From Bifidobacterium thermophilum (GTDB lineage: Bacteria > Actinomycetota > Actinomycetes > Actinomycetales > Bifidobacteriaceae): a stretch of DNA of 64,000 nt. Below are positions 44,352-54,578 of the stretch, piece by piece (position 1 is the first letter of the stretch; the number at the start of each line of letters is the position of its first letter). Position numbers and translations under genes: made by a program. The notes beneath the pieces are model-generated. The model made no database searches, had not been told where the DNA came from, and was given only the letters and a program-made list of their open reading frames with translations. The DNA lies in assembly GCA_000741495.1 (NCBI GenBank), contig JGZV01000009.1:62001-126000 (forward strand), given 5' to 3'.

Positions 44352-45890
44352 TCAGTACCAGTTGTGGTCCTGCCAGTGTTTCCACGCTACGGATGGCGAC
44401 CCGTAGGTGGTGGCGATGTAATACAGGCCCCAATCGATTTGCACGGCGCCGTCATCCTTCCAGTTGGCGCCGAATCGCGCCATTTTGCTGCCTGGTAGGG
44501 ATTGGGGGATGCCGTAGGCGCCGGACTTGGGATTGCCGGCCCACCAGCGCCAACCGGATTCCTTGATCCACAGGTTGACCAGACAGTTCCACTCGTTGCC
44601 GGTCCAGCCGCGTTGGGCGGCAGCGCCGGCCGCATAGGTTTGGGCTTGTTGGACGGTCGGATGCCACAGGCGTGCGCCGGCGGCCGGGGAGTTGTCGCCA
44701 GAGCTGCCGGAGTTGCCTGAATTCGTGGTGTTGCCGCTGTTATTCGACGGCTTGGACGGACTCGGCTTCGGAGCGGGGGTTGTGGTCGGTGTCGGCGTGC
44801 TCTTCGAAGGGGAGGGGCTCGGTGTGGCTGTTTTCGATGGTGATGGTGATGGTTTGGCGGATGCGGACGGACTGCTCGAGGCTGATCCGGACGGCGACGG
44901 AGAGGATGATCCGGACGAGCTGGAGTCCTTGTCCGATCCGGATGATGGCGATCCGCTGCCGGAGTCGGACGATCCGCCTGCGGATTCGCTTGAATTCGCA
45001 CCGGAATCAGTGTTGGCGTCGGCATCGTCTTGTGTCGGCTGTGCTGGCCCGACGGCGATGATTTGCGTCACCGGGATAGCTGTTGTTTGTGAGGAGATGA
45101 GTGTTTCGCTTTCTTTGACACCATCGACATATGTCACGTTGTAGGTGTCGGTTTTGCTGCCGTTCTGTCCTGCCTGTTGGATGACGGTTTGTCCCGGTTG
45201 CAAGCTGGTGTCGACGATGGTCTGCGTGTCGAAGGGGATGCTTTCCGTGCGGGTTTCGGTTTCATGCTTGACGCGTTGGACGCGCAGGATTGTGATGCCG
45301 TTATCTCTTTCGACGCTGACGCGGTCTTCTTTGCCGAGCGTGATGCCTTTGGAATCGAGGATTGAGGCGGCGGTCAGCTTGCCGTTGGGGGCGATGGAGG
45401 TTTTCCCGTCCGCGATGACGGTCACGGGGCCGTTTTCGTTGATGACCAAGCCGCCGGTGAGCTGGTTGTACACGTTTTTGATATCAACGGTGACTTTGGA
45501 CGCCGCGACCTCGTTGGCTTCGAAGAATCCCAGCAGCTGGTCCATGCTGGTGGCGACCGTCCAGAACGGCACTTCGGCGCCGTCGATGTTGATGGTGGTC
45601 TCGTATGCCGAGCGGACGGTGACCACATCGTGGTCTTTGAGCTCGCCTTTGACGGTGGATTCGACGATGTCGTGTGACTTGACTGTCACGTGTTGTTCTT
45701 GCAGCAGCCGCTGGACCGTGGATGCATAGGTGGTCACAGTTGAGGTCTGCCCGTTGATGGACAGGGCGACAGTTTTGCGCGCTCCAACCGCGAACGTGCC
45801 CACTGAGGCGAGTATGACGGCGATTGAACAGCACGCCACTCTGATACGACGTAACATCACTGTGCGCTGTGGTGTCCAACGACGCGCCAT
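44352..45890 (-). CDS. Resuscitation-promoting-factor-like cell-wall hydrolase (DUF348, G5, lysozyme-like domain)
   Basis: A 512-residue exported protein. A hydrophobic signal or anchor lies at about residues 18-36. DUF348 repeats follow (TVTTYASTVQRLLQEQ, DVVTVRSAYETTINI), then a G5 domain (VKHETETRTESIPFDTQTI), a Ser/Pro/Thr-rich linker of over 100 residues, and a C-terminal lysozyme-like domain with WIKESGW (candidate catalytic Glu) and GAYGIPQSLPG. It should cut or bind peptidoglycan. The plan and neighbours match RpfB. The frame opens at 46127, but ATG 45890 has AAGGTG upstream and puts the signal near the N-terminus. Confidence 0.92.
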   Translation of the reverse strand: MARRWTPQRTVMLRRIRVACCSIAVILASVGTFAVGARKTVALSINGQTSTVTTYASTVQRLLQEQHVTVKSHDIVESTVKGELKDHDVVTVRSAYETTINIDGAEVPFWTVATSMDQLLGFFEANEVAASKVTVDIKNVYNQLTGGLVINENGPVTVIADGKTSIAPNGKLTAASILDSKGITLGKEDRVSVERDNGITILRVQRVKHETETRTESIPFDTQTIVDTSLQPGQTVIQQAGQNGSKTDTYNVTYVDGVKESETLISSQTTAIPVTQIIAVGPAQPTQDDADANTDSGANSSESAGGSSDSGSGSPSSGSDKDSSSSGSSSPSPSGSASSSPSASAKPSPSPSKTATPSPSPSKSTPTPTTTPAPKPSPSKPSNNSGNTTNSGNSGSSGDNSPAAGARLWHPTVQQAQTYAAGAAAQRGWTGNEWNCLVNLWIKESGWRWWAGNPKSGAYGIPQSLPGSKMARFGANWKDDGAVQIDWGLYYIATTYGSPSVAWKHWQDHNWY

Positions 45891-46083
45891 GCCATCACCT
45901 TCCGAATGCGTTGAATGGGGTTGCCTGTGTGGCAGAGCCTCTGGCTTGCATTGTAGCGGTTTGGGCGGGCGTGATGCTCGATCTGGCGGGAGCTCGCAAC
46001 ATTCTCCCACATTCTTTGGGGCGTTCTTTGCTGGAGATGATAGGCGGCCTATCCCGCCTCGTAAGAAAAACGTCGCAATATAA

Positions 46084-46240
46084 CGCGAGTCGCCCGGGGG
46101 TCTGCACCGCCGGACGACTCGCGCCAAGAGAAAGGGGGGGCCGAAGAGAAGGGGATGTTCCGGCCCCCCTCAAGGTGAAGCTGGTTGGGGGGGACGCTCC
46201 ACCTTTTCCCAAGGGCCGTAGTTGGGGGGAAGGCCCCTGG
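46084..46240. other. G/C-rich non-coding stretch with three hairpins, upstream of the rpf-like gene
   Basis: The 420 bp between the rpf-like gene and tRNA-Thr (45891-46310) hold no credible gene. Three dyads stand out: GCGAGTCG (46084-46091) with CGACTCGC (46115-46122); GGGGGGCCG (46135-46143) with CGGCCCCCC (46161-46169); and CCAAGGGCC with GGCCCCTGG (about 46209-46239), followed by TTTT on the plus strand. A further AACGTGAT/ATCACGTT pair (46265/46307) lies nearer the tRNA. Some of these may terminate tRNA-Thr; others may regulate the rpf-like gene. Confidence 0.55.
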
Positions 46241-46310
46241 TTTTACTTACTCGTGGTAAGACTCAACGTGATGCCATTATGCTGGCACGCTAATACTGTA
46301 TCACGTTTAG

Positions 46311-46384
46311 AGCCTCCTGTCGGGATCGAACCGACGACCTGCCGCTTACAAGGCGGCCGCTCTGGCCATCTGAGCTAAGGAGGC
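46311..46384 (-). tRNA. tRNA-Thr (TGT anticodon)
   Basis: A 74-base cloverleaf on the minus strand: acceptor GCCTCCT/AGGAGGC, D-loop AGCTCAGATGGCCAGAGC, anticodon loop CTTGTAA (TGT), T-loop GGTTCGATCCC, discriminator T. No CCA is encoded; CTAAAC follows. The 309-bp space on its upstream side (46385-46693) has no gene. Confidence 0.97.
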
Positions 46385-46529
46385 GCTGGCGTGTTCCCGC
46401 TGATTCGGCGTGTCGCCGAGCGCGGAACGTCCGAAAAGTAGCTTACCAGCGGTCGGGGATATTCGGTGAGATGATGTGGCGGATGTCTCGCTGTCTGAGC
46501 GGTCTATGAAACGTATGGGGGTGGTTCTG

Positions 46530-46570
46530 CCGATACCGCATATGTTCGCTATAGGCGAAATGTTATCGGA
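46530..46570. promoter_or_regulatory. Nested dyad in the tRNA-Thr/DsbA-like spacer
   Basis: CCGATA and TATCGG flank an inner TTCGC-TATAG-GCGAA dyad. Function unknown; it could be an operator or a weak terminator. Confidence 0.35.
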
Positions 46571-46639
46571 TTGATTGACCATAACCGGATCGCCACGTCT
46601 TTCGACCGCATTCAGGCACACGGATGCCACGTACACAAA

Positions 46640-46671
46640 GGGGCCCGCCGGCAGCCATGCCAGCAGGCCCC
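46640..46671 (-). terminator. Terminator after the DsbA-like gene
   Basis: GGGGCC (46640-46645) pairs with GGCCCC (46666-46671), and the stem continues imperfectly (two C-A mismatches) around CAGCCATG. Located about 20 bases past the stop codon on the minus strand. Confidence 0.55.
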
Positions 46672-46693
46672 ATCGCAACCGTATGCCGTGTGA

Positions 46694-47683
46694 TCACTCG
46701 CCGGTGTCGATTGACTTCGGTTTATCCTTCGAGCTGACCGACGGCATGACACCGTTCTTGCCGACATTGCTCTCGGAAAGACCGATCGCGTTGAGTATCG
46801 CGTCCTTGACAGACATATTCAGCGACGCGACCTTATTCATATCGATGATCTTGCCGTTGATGGTCACGGTCGGCGTGGACATCTGACCTTTCAGCGAGCC
46901 GGACACATTCTTCAACTCGTTGCGTTGTGTGGTGTAGCTGTCCACAGCCTTGAGCCACTTGGTATACGTGCCCGCATACGCCTTCGACGCGACCGATTCG
47001 GGCACGCCCGCCTTGATGGCCTGCTCTTTGAGCTTGTCATTGCTGACGGGGACGTAATCACTGCCCTCGCTCGGCTGGAAGTCCTCCGCATACAGGTTCG
47101 TCATGTACTGCAGCAGATGCTCCGGATTGCTGTCATGCTGGGCGATATACACAGCAGAGCTTGACGCGCGCGAAGAATAATCATCACTGGAATTCGCGTC
47201 CAACGAAGTCATCACATGGTATTCGAGATTCACCTGGCCGGCCTCATACATGGATTTCAGTGTCTCATCGATCTGACGATGCATCTGGCCGCAGCCGGGG
47301 CACATCGGATCCATGTAGACCGCAACCGTCGGAGCGTCGCTGATGGTCTTGTTATAGCCGTCCTTCGAGAAGGTGAAGCCGCCGTCACTATTGGCGACAG
47401 AAGGCTTCGGCTTGACCGCGTTCATCGCTTTCTTCGCTTTGGCCAAGCTGGCGGAAGACGTCGTTGCGGTGGGGGTGCTGGAAGGATGCGTGTTGCGGTA
47501 CACGGTAATGCCGATCACCGCAATCAAGGCGATGACCACGACTACGACGATGGCGCCGATCAGCGTCTGCTGTTTACGCTCTTTTTCGGCCTGCTCGGCT
47601 TCAGCGCGCAGGCGGGCCTCTTCCTGTGCCCGGCGCTCTGAGCGTGTGCGGCGCTTCACGCTTCTTTTATCGTTCTGAGGCAT
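46694..47683 (-). CDS. Membrane-anchored DsbA/thioredoxin-fold protein
   Basis: A 329-residue type II membrane protein. A charged 38-residue cytoplasmic part precedes one helix (about 41-62); the extracytoplasmic part contains a DsbA-like thioredoxin fold with VAVYMDPMCPGCGQMH (CPGC near residue 127) and the C-terminal STPTVTINGKII with the cis-proline. Similar actinobacterial proteins are thiol-disulfide oxidoreductases for exported proteins. AAAGGA precedes the ATG. The Ser/Thr kinase gene is upstream on the same strand (129-bp gap); a functional link is unproven. Confidence 0.92.
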   Translation of the reverse strand: MPQNDKRSVKRRTRSERRAQEEARLRAEAEQAEKERKQQTLIGAIVVVVVIALIAVIGITVYRNTHPSSTPTATTSSASLAKAKKAMNAVKPKPSVANSDGGFTFSKDGYNKTISDAPTVAVYMDPMCPGCGQMHRQIDETLKSMYEAGQVNLEYHVMTSLDANSSDDYSSRASSSAVYIAQHDSNPEHLLQYMTNLYAEDFQPSEGSDYVPVSNDKLKEQAIKAGVPESVASKAYAGTYTKWLKAVDSYTTQRNELKNVSGSLKGQMSTPTVTINGKIIDMNKVASLNMSVKDAILNAIGLSESNVGKNGVMPSVSSKDKPKSIDTGE

Positions 47684-47811
47684 GGGTGTCCTTTCTGCAA
47701 TGCCTGATTGCGCGGCCGCATCCGCGACCAGCCACTGCCGGATAGTCTAATCGACGACAATGACAACTCGGGAGGCATATCTCGCAGCGATAACACCAGT
47801 GGGCGATCAGG

Positions 47812-49893
47812 CTACGCAGTCAGCGGCGACCAGTCGATTGAGCCGGTCATAACCATCACGGTTGCGGCGCAGGCAAGCATCAGCAGCCAGACGACCAGCA
47901 GCGCGGTCCTACGCGTATGCGTCCGGGAAGCATCCTGCGAGCCGGATTGGCCATCGGCGGCCGAATCCGGAGTGTCGGTGGGAATATTCGCATCCGCAGG
48001 CAGACCGCGCAGCGACCCGGCACCAATCCGGATCATCGCGGCGCCGGGCGTGAACACGCTCGCCAGCCAGCCGATAGCCGTAAACCCGGCCAACGTCAAG
48101 CCGCTCGCCGACAGCGGACTGCCGGACAACAGCACGAACGGCACAACCCAACCTTGCCAATGCCACGGGGCCGCGAACGTCGGCAACTGAAGGGCGAGTG
48201 CCGCCACAACCGTGCCAAGCGCCACAATCGCGGCAATCAACGCCATCCGGGGAATGGCGAAAACCAGCCCCTTGAGCAGATGCCAAGGCATCGTGACCGC
48301 ACGCAACGCACCATCGCCACGCTTGCGGCTCCCGCCGCGTTTGCTTTCACGCTCCAACTGGGCGTCGGCGTTCAGTCCGACCGCCGTAAGCAGCCACGCG
48401 GTCACACCCGTCGCGATCACGCCGATCACCGGCATGGCGGCCGACAGGACGGCGATTGGAACGGCAAGGAGAAACAGGGGAAGCGTACCCCGTTTGAGAT
48501 AGCGGCTGCGCTTCAAGTCAGCCGCATCGGATTGGCCGGAATTCGCGGCGGCCGCGGATGCGTCAGGTTCACCCGCGGTAGGCGGGATTGTAGGCGGCAT
48601 AACAGTGGTCTCGTCCGGTCGTACCGGATTGGCCATCACTCGTGTCTGGCCGGATTGCGGCAAAACCGCCGTACCGCCGGACAGCGTGGTGGTCGGGCTC
48701 GCAGGCTTGTCGGGGGTTGCCGATGGCAGACGCTTCGAGGCCGTGACCGTCGGGGCGTCGCCGATCGCCGTGGTCGCGCCGTCGGCCCCGACACTGTCGG
48801 TGTCAGGTGTGTCGCCGCTGCCCTGCGGTTCCCGCGACAACTCCCGCGAAGTTGTCGTCCACAGTGTTCGTGGATTGTCCGGGGTGTCGGGAACGCCTTC
48901 GCCAGCGTTGCGCTCAAAAGGGAGCATCGTCGACCCATACTCGCCGCCACGCTCGGTACGGTCATGGTGCGTGGACTCATCCGATGACGTGGCAACATGC
49001 TGTCCGTCGACCATCTGCTGTTGCGCATCGTCCCAAGCCGCAGGATTCAACGCGTCGATGGATATCGCCTGCACCAGCTGATCCGGCGTGCACCGATGGC
49101 CGGGGTCAGGAGACAACGCTGAACGGAACGCCGCCGACGTGCGGGCCGGCAGCCCGGCCAGATTCGCATTGCCTCGCGCCTCACGCTCCAGCACCGCCAT
49201 CATCGGCTTCGTGCCGAATACCGGCTGGCCGGTCGCCGCAAACGCCAACACTGACGCTGTTGACCACCAGTCCGTTGCTTCGCTTGACTCAGCTCCATCA
49301 ATGATTTCAGGGGCGATGAATCCGGGCGTGCCCATCACCAGCCCGGTGCGGGTGACGTGGCTTTCCCCCTCACCCATCGCGATACCGAAATCCACCAGAA
49401 TCGGTCCGCTCGCCGAAACCATCACATTCGTCGGTTTGATATCACGATGCACGATCCCCGCCGCATGCACCGCCTTTACCGCATCAATCAGTTTTCGTGA
49501 CAAACGCTCCAAATCATCGCCGATATACCGGCCGTTCACGGCGACATCCTCACGCAGGTTCCTGCCTTCAATCAACTCGGTGACGATGAATGCGACCGCA
49601 TCGTCCAACTCCATATCAACAATGGAGCACACGCCGGGATGTTTGATGCGGCGTAACGCCATCGCCTCGCGGCGCAGGCGCTCGCGGGCGGTCGCATGGT
49701 CGCGGGCGGCCTGGCCGGTCGTCTCACCGTCATCAACCAAGGAATCGCGCAGGATCTTCATCGCGTATTCCTGCCCGCCGTCGTCCTTCACGCGCCAAAC
49801 CGACCCCATTGCACCACTGCCGAGCCGGGAAATCAGCGTGTAGCCGCCGATTTCCTCGCCCGCCTCAAGATTCAACGCGTTCAAATCGCTCAT
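47812..49893 (-). CDS. Membrane-bound Ser/Thr protein kinase with multi-pass C-terminus
   Basis: A 693-residue kinase of the Hanks type. The catalytic domain (about residues 14-275) is complete: GSGAMGSVW glycine loop, YAMKIL lysine, HRDIKPTNVMV catalytic loop, DFGIAMGEG metal site and GTPGFIAPEI. A long Thr/Pro-rich linker (about 300-470) follows. The C-terminal 200 residues hold about four to six helices (LFLLAVPIAVLSAAMPVIGV, GLVFAIPRMALIAAIVALG, the last ending TGSIDWSPLTA). There are no extracellular PASTA repeats, so the signal sensed differs from PknB-type kinases. ATG 49893 is chosen (AGGA upstream, conserved start MSDLNAL); the open frame upstream is non-coding. Confidence 0.9.
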   Translation of the reverse strand: MSDLNALNLEAGEEIGGYTLISRLGSGAMGSVWRVKDDGGQEYAMKILRDSLVDDGETTGQAARDHATARERLRREAMALRRIKHPGVCSIVDMELDDAVAFIVTELIEGRNLREDVAVNGRYIGDDLERLSRKLIDAVKAVHAAGIVHRDIKPTNVMVSASGPILVDFGIAMGEGESHVTRTGLVMGTPGFIAPEIIDGAESSEATDWWSTASVLAFAATGQPVFGTKPMMAVLEREARGNANLAGLPARTSAAFRSALSPDPGHRCTPDQLVQAISIDALNPAAWDDAQQQMVDGQHVATSSDESTHHDRTERGGEYGSTMLPFERNAGEGVPDTPDNPRTLWTTTSRELSREPQGSGDTPDTDSVGADGATTAIGDAPTVTASKRLPSATPDKPASPTTTLSGGTAVLPQSGQTRVMANPVRPDETTVMPPTIPPTAGEPDASAAAANSGQSDAADLKRSRYLKRGTLPLFLLAVPIAVLSAAMPVIGVIATGVTAWLLTAVGLNADAQLERESKRGGSRKRGDGALRAVTMPWHLLKGLVFAIPRMALIAAIVALGTVVAALALQLPTFAAPWHWQGWVVPFVLLSGSPLSASGLTLAGFTAIGWLASVFTPGAAMIRIGAGSLRGLPADANIPTDTPDSAADGQSGSQDASRTHTRRTALLVVWLLMLACAATVMVMTGSIDWSPLTA

Positions 49894-50354
49894 ATCATCA
49901 ATCCTAGTGGCGGCAGGGGAGGCGCGCGCGGGAGGCGACATGTGGTTACTGGCAGTATCCGGAACAGGAAAGCCGGGATGCCGCCGAATTTTTGACGTCC
50001 TGCGTGTCGGGGCAGGTCGCAACCGAGAGTTGTCGGTCTTGTTCGCGGTTGTTGTGCGGACTGTGCTTCAGGAACTCGGATCCGTATTTTCATCTTCGAT
50101 TTCCCGTAGCGGGCGCGACGCAACATATGGAAGATATCCGCATAGACGCTTCAGATTGTGGTGGATGCGCCGACTTCGGCCGGTCGCTGCAGGATGTCGC
50201 GCACAGGAACCCGGAACTACGCGTCGTTCTTCCGGTCGCCGAGAATAGTGGTGGTGAAACCGCGCATGCCTATGCTCATACGGCTGTAATAGTGGGGTGC
50301 TGGCGGCCGGCGGCGGCATCCGGCGGCGAACGTGGAACGTTGCACGACACGCCG
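49894..50354. other. Intergenic region between the kinase and the sugar ABC ATPase
   Basis: No gene found. Short frames cross it but lack ribosome sites and recognisable products. It should hold the divergent promoters of the minus-strand kinase and the plus-strand ATPase; only the latter is recognisable (see the next feature). Confidence 0.4.
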
Positions 50355-50382
50355 TTGAGATTGTCACTTCCTCGTGTATAGT
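50355..50382 (+). promoter_or_regulatory. Promoter of the ABC ATPase gene
   Basis: TTGAGA (50355-50360) and an extended -10 TGTATAGT with TATAGT (50377-50382), spaced by 16 bases. It gives a leader of about 140 bases. A GAGGCA/TGCCTC hairpin (50500-50517) lies directly before the SD AAGGA and might modulate translation. Confidence 0.65.
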
Positions 50383-50532
50383 AGGACGTGGCTCAACGAA
50401 GAGAACCTTCAATGGACCGGAACAAGTAAACGCCGAAGCTTGCAGTTTCCGCCGTCGGATGCTCAAGCGGACGCACCGAACCCTCTCACTACGGATCGTG
50501 AGGCACGTACCTGCCTCTGAAAGGATGACATT

Positions 50533-51660
<1,128 letters not shown>

Positions 51661-51726
51661 TACTTGGCGGGAGCGATCCCGTCAACCAGTAACACGAGGC
51701 TTCTCTTCCTCTCTTCGGCCTCGTTG

Positions 51727-51757
51727 GAAAAGCCCCGCATAGCTGCGGGGCTTTTCT
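51727..51757 (+). terminator. Terminator after the ABC ATPase gene
   Basis: A 12-bp stem AAAAGCCCCGCA (51728-51739) / TGCGGGGCTTTT (51744-51755) with a 4-base loop. Strong rho-independent form. Confidence 0.85.
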
Positions 51758-51781
51758 GTTGGAAAGGGTAGCATAAGCACC

Positions 51782-53221
51782 ATGGATACGAACGACCAGT
51801 CACAGCTTGATCCGCGTGCGGTGAACGCGACATCCGTCAACGCAGAAGATGACACCGAGGAATCGAAAGAACCTGAAGCGCTGAATATTACGGCGGCGAG
51901 CTCAAACCCCAAAATGTTCACCCTGCCGTGGAACCAGCCGTTGGCCATGTGGCCGGACGATTTGCTGGTCAACCTGCCGCGAGGCATCTCCCGGCACGTG
52001 GTGCGTTTCGTGCGTGTCGGCGATGACGTCTACGCCATGAAGGAAATCACTCGCAGCGTGGCCGAGCGCGAATACGAGCTGCTACGTCGCCTGCGCAAGC
52101 TGGATCTGCCTACCGTCACGCCGATCGCCGTCGTCACCGGACGCCATGACAAGGACGGCAATCCGCTCGAAGCCATGCTGGTGACCGAACATCTCAAGTA
52201 TTCACTGCCGTACCGTGCACTTTTCGCCAGGAACCTGCGCACCGATACCGCGGAGCGATTGATTGACGCGCTTGCCGTGCTCATGGTCAGGCTGCATCTC
52301 GCCGGCTTCTACTGGGGTGACGTGTCCCTGTCCAACGTGTTGTTCCTGCGTGACGCCGACGCGTATTCCGCGTTCCTCGTGGACGCTGAAACCGGTGATT
52401 TGCACGCGAACCTCACTTCTGGCCAGCGCGAATACGATATTGATTTGGCGCGCACGAATATCATCGGCGAACTCATGGATTTGAGTTCGGGTGAACTGCT
52501 GCCGAGCGACGTGGATGAGGTCGAGGTCGGCAACCGTCTGGTTGACCGATACCATTCGTTGTGGAGCGCACTCACCGACGTGGACACCTTCAACCCGGAT
52601 GAGATGTGGAAGATCGAGAAGCGTGTCAATAAGCTCAACGAGCTCGGCTTCGACGTGGATGAGCTCGAAGTGAAAACCGCAGCCGACGGCACGCATGTGC
52701 TCGTACGCCCGCGCGTGGTTGATGCCGGCTACGCATCCCGCAAACTCATGCGTTTGACCGGTCTTGACGTGCAAGAGAACCAGGCTCGCCGTCTGCTCAA
52801 CGATTTGGATACGTATCGCGCCTCCACATGGCGGCAGAACGATGATCTTGAAGTTGTGGCGACCGACTGGATGCGCGAAGTGTATGAGCCGACCGTGCGC
52901 ATGATTCCGCCGGAATATCGTTCGCAAATCGAACCCGCACAGTTCTTCCACGAAGTGCTCGACCATCGTTGGTTCCTCGCCGAGAACGCCGGCCACGACA
53001 TCCCGATGGCGGAAGCCGTGCAAAGCTACGTCAAGAACGTACTTCCGCAGTACAAGCTCGATAAGAAGGCGATGAAAGATATCAACGCCGATGCGGATTC
53101 AGGTGTGATCGACGACGAGTTCACGTACGCTGATGATTCGGCTCGCGGACAGGGCGCGGAAGGCGAAGGCGGCGGGTACAATCCCGAGGACGACCCTGAC
53201 GCCGCGGTCTGGAGCCACTGA
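51782..53221 (+). CDS. DUF4032 kinase-like protein
   Basis: A 479-residue cytoplasmic protein with a lipopolysaccharide-kinase-like fold in its first half. An ATP-lysine candidate lies in VYAMKEITR, a catalytic-loop variant in YWGDVSLSNVLF (GD in place of HRD), and a metal-binding candidate in FLVDAETG. The DUF4032 domain covers the second half. It is common in actinobacteria, with no established substrate; activity is unproven. The tail is Glu/Gly-rich. ATG 51782 follows a GGAAAGG site. It lies after the terminator of the ABC ATPase gene, so it is probably transcribed separately. Confidence 0.85.
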   Translation: MDTNDQSQLDPRAVNATSVNAEDDTEESKEPEALNITAASSNPKMFTLPWNQPLAMWPDDLLVNLPRGISRHVVRFVRVGDDVYAMKEITRSVAEREYELLRRLRKLDLPTVTPIAVVTGRHDKDGNPLEAMLVTEHLKYSLPYRALFARNLRTDTAERLIDALAVLMVRLHLAGFYWGDVSLSNVLFLRDADAYSAFLVDAETGDLHANLTSGQREYDIDLARTNIIGELMDLSSGELLPSDVDEVEVGNRLVDRYHSLWSALTDVDTFNPDEMWKIEKRVNKLNELGFDVDELEVKTAADGTHVLVRPRVVDAGYASRKLMRLTGLDVQENQARRLLNDLDTYRASTWRQNDDLEVVATDWMREVYEPTVRMIPPEYRSQIEPAQFFHEVLDHRWFLAENAGHDIPMAEAVQSYVKNVLPQYKLDKKAMKDINADADSGVIDDEFTYADDSARGQGAEGEGGGYNPEDDPDAAVWSH

Positions 53222-53240
53222 CAGGCCGACTCGTAATACA

Positions 53241-53280
53241 AAACTGGGTACGCCGAGACTTTTCCCGGCGTACCCAGTTT
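53241..53280. terminator. Bidirectional terminator between the DUF4032 gene and rlmB
   Basis: A perfect 15-bp stem AAACTGGGTACGCCG (53241-53255) / CGGCGTACCCAGTTT (53266-53280) with a 10-base loop that contains TTTTCC. Located between convergent genes. Confidence 0.85.
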
Positions 53281-53308
53281 GCGTATGGAGTTGTTTCTTG
53301 GCGTCTGT

Positions 53309-54319
53309 TTACTTGGCGGCCGCTTGCGCCTGCTGCTGAGCCGCCTCGCGACGGGCGCGCGCCACGGCGTACAGACTGATGCCGGCGGCGACCGAAGCGT
53401 TCAGCGACTCCACCTGGCTGTCGATCGGGATGCCGGCGATGGCATCGCACGATTCACGCACGAGCCGGCTGATGCCCTTGCCTTCGGAGCCGAGCACGAC
53501 CACGAGCGGATCGGTTTCAAATCCGGTCTCGCCGACGAGCGCATCCCCGCCGCCGTCAAGGCCGACAACGTAATATCCGCGCTCTTTCAGCGCCTCGATT
53601 GCCTTGGTCAGATTCACGACACGTGCAACCGGCAAATGAGCCGCCGCACCGGCGGACACCTTCCACGCGGATGCCGTGACGGAAGCGGAACGGCGTTCCG
53701 GCAGAATCACGCCATTCGCGCCGAACGCGGCCGCGGAACGGATCACCGCGCCCAAATTCTGCGGGTCGGTCACACCATCCAAGGCGATGAACAGCGGGCG
53801 AGCGGAAATACGGATTTGCGGGGAGTCGACCTGCTCCATGGCTTTCGCACGCTTCTCCGCTTTGTCAGCCAAATCACGCAGTGACGCGTACTCATACGGC
53901 TGCACCTTGAGGATAATGCCCTGATGGTTGCCGGAATGGGCGATATGATCCATTTCCAAACGGTCGGCTTCCAGCAAGTGCAAGCCCTGGCCGGTAGCGA
54001 TCTTGATGATTTCGCGCGTGCGGTCATCATGCTCGATATGCGAGGCGATATACAGCTGGGTGCTCGGCACGCCTACGCGTAGCGCCTCAAGAACAGCATT
54101 ACGGCCGATGACCAGATCAGCGCCGTCGGACGTGTATTTGGCGGCCCTCCGGCGTGCGGCAAGACGCGGGTCGGCGGCCTTACGGCGATCCGCCACCTGC
54201 TTTGCCTTATATGCTTTGTGATAGATACGATCCTCGGCTTTCGGGGTCGGACCCTTGCCCCGAAGCGCATTACGATGTTTTCCGCCCGAACCCTTGGTCG
54301 GACCTTTCTTGTTAGCCAT
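53309..54319 (-). CDS. rlmB: 23S rRNA (guanosine-2251-2'-O)-methyltransferase RlmB (SpoU family)
   Basis: A SpoU-type RNA methyltransferase of 336 residues. The Lys/Arg-rich N-terminal extension (MANKKGPTKGSGGK...) is typical of actinobacterial members. A substrate-binding domain follows (GRNAVLEALR). The knot domain shows DPQNLGAVIRSAAAFGANGV (motif 1), LGSEGKGISRL (motif 2) and SLNASVAAGISLY (motif 3). The frame is open upstream; I start at ATG 54319, preceded by GGAGGG at very short spacing, so an adjacent start three codons upstream is possible. Exact rRNA target is inferred. Confidence 0.9.
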   Translation of the reverse strand: MANKKGPTKGSGGKHRNALRGKGPTPKAEDRIYHKAYKAKQVADRRKAADPRLAARRRAAKYTSDGADLVIGRNAVLEALRVGVPSTQLYIASHIEHDDRTREIIKIATGQGLHLLEADRLEMDHIAHSGNHQGIILKVQPYEYASLRDLADKAEKRAKAMEQVDSPQIRISARPLFIALDGVTDPQNLGAVIRSAAAFGANGVILPERRSASVTASAWKVSAGAAAHLPVARVVNLTKAIEALKERGYYVVGLDGGGDALVGETGFETDPLVVVLGSEGKGISRLVRESCDAIAGIPIDSQVESLNASVAAGISLYAVARARREAAQQQAQAAAK

Positions 54320-54578
54320 ACCCTCCATTATCTCATGGCCGATGGAGCAAACGCCCCGTACAACACGGCAGGGTGTGATGTTGAAATGTCGCAAAGAAAG
54401 CGAATTTCCGCGTTTCGTGAACACTCGGATAGGGGGTGCTTTTGTAAAATATCCAGTATTGCGTCGTAGGCATTCGCCCGGCGCCCATAACCGCGCAGCC
54501 TTGCCGTGCCGGCCTTGTCATCACAGACAGCGGCACGAGGGCTGACTACTCCGCGGCTGACTGAGGAGACCATCATGG

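Noticed and set aside
45949..45978. Promoter of the rpf-like gene (TACAAT on the minus strand)
   Set aside because: The -10 resembles consensus but no acceptable -35 lies 16-18 bases upstream.
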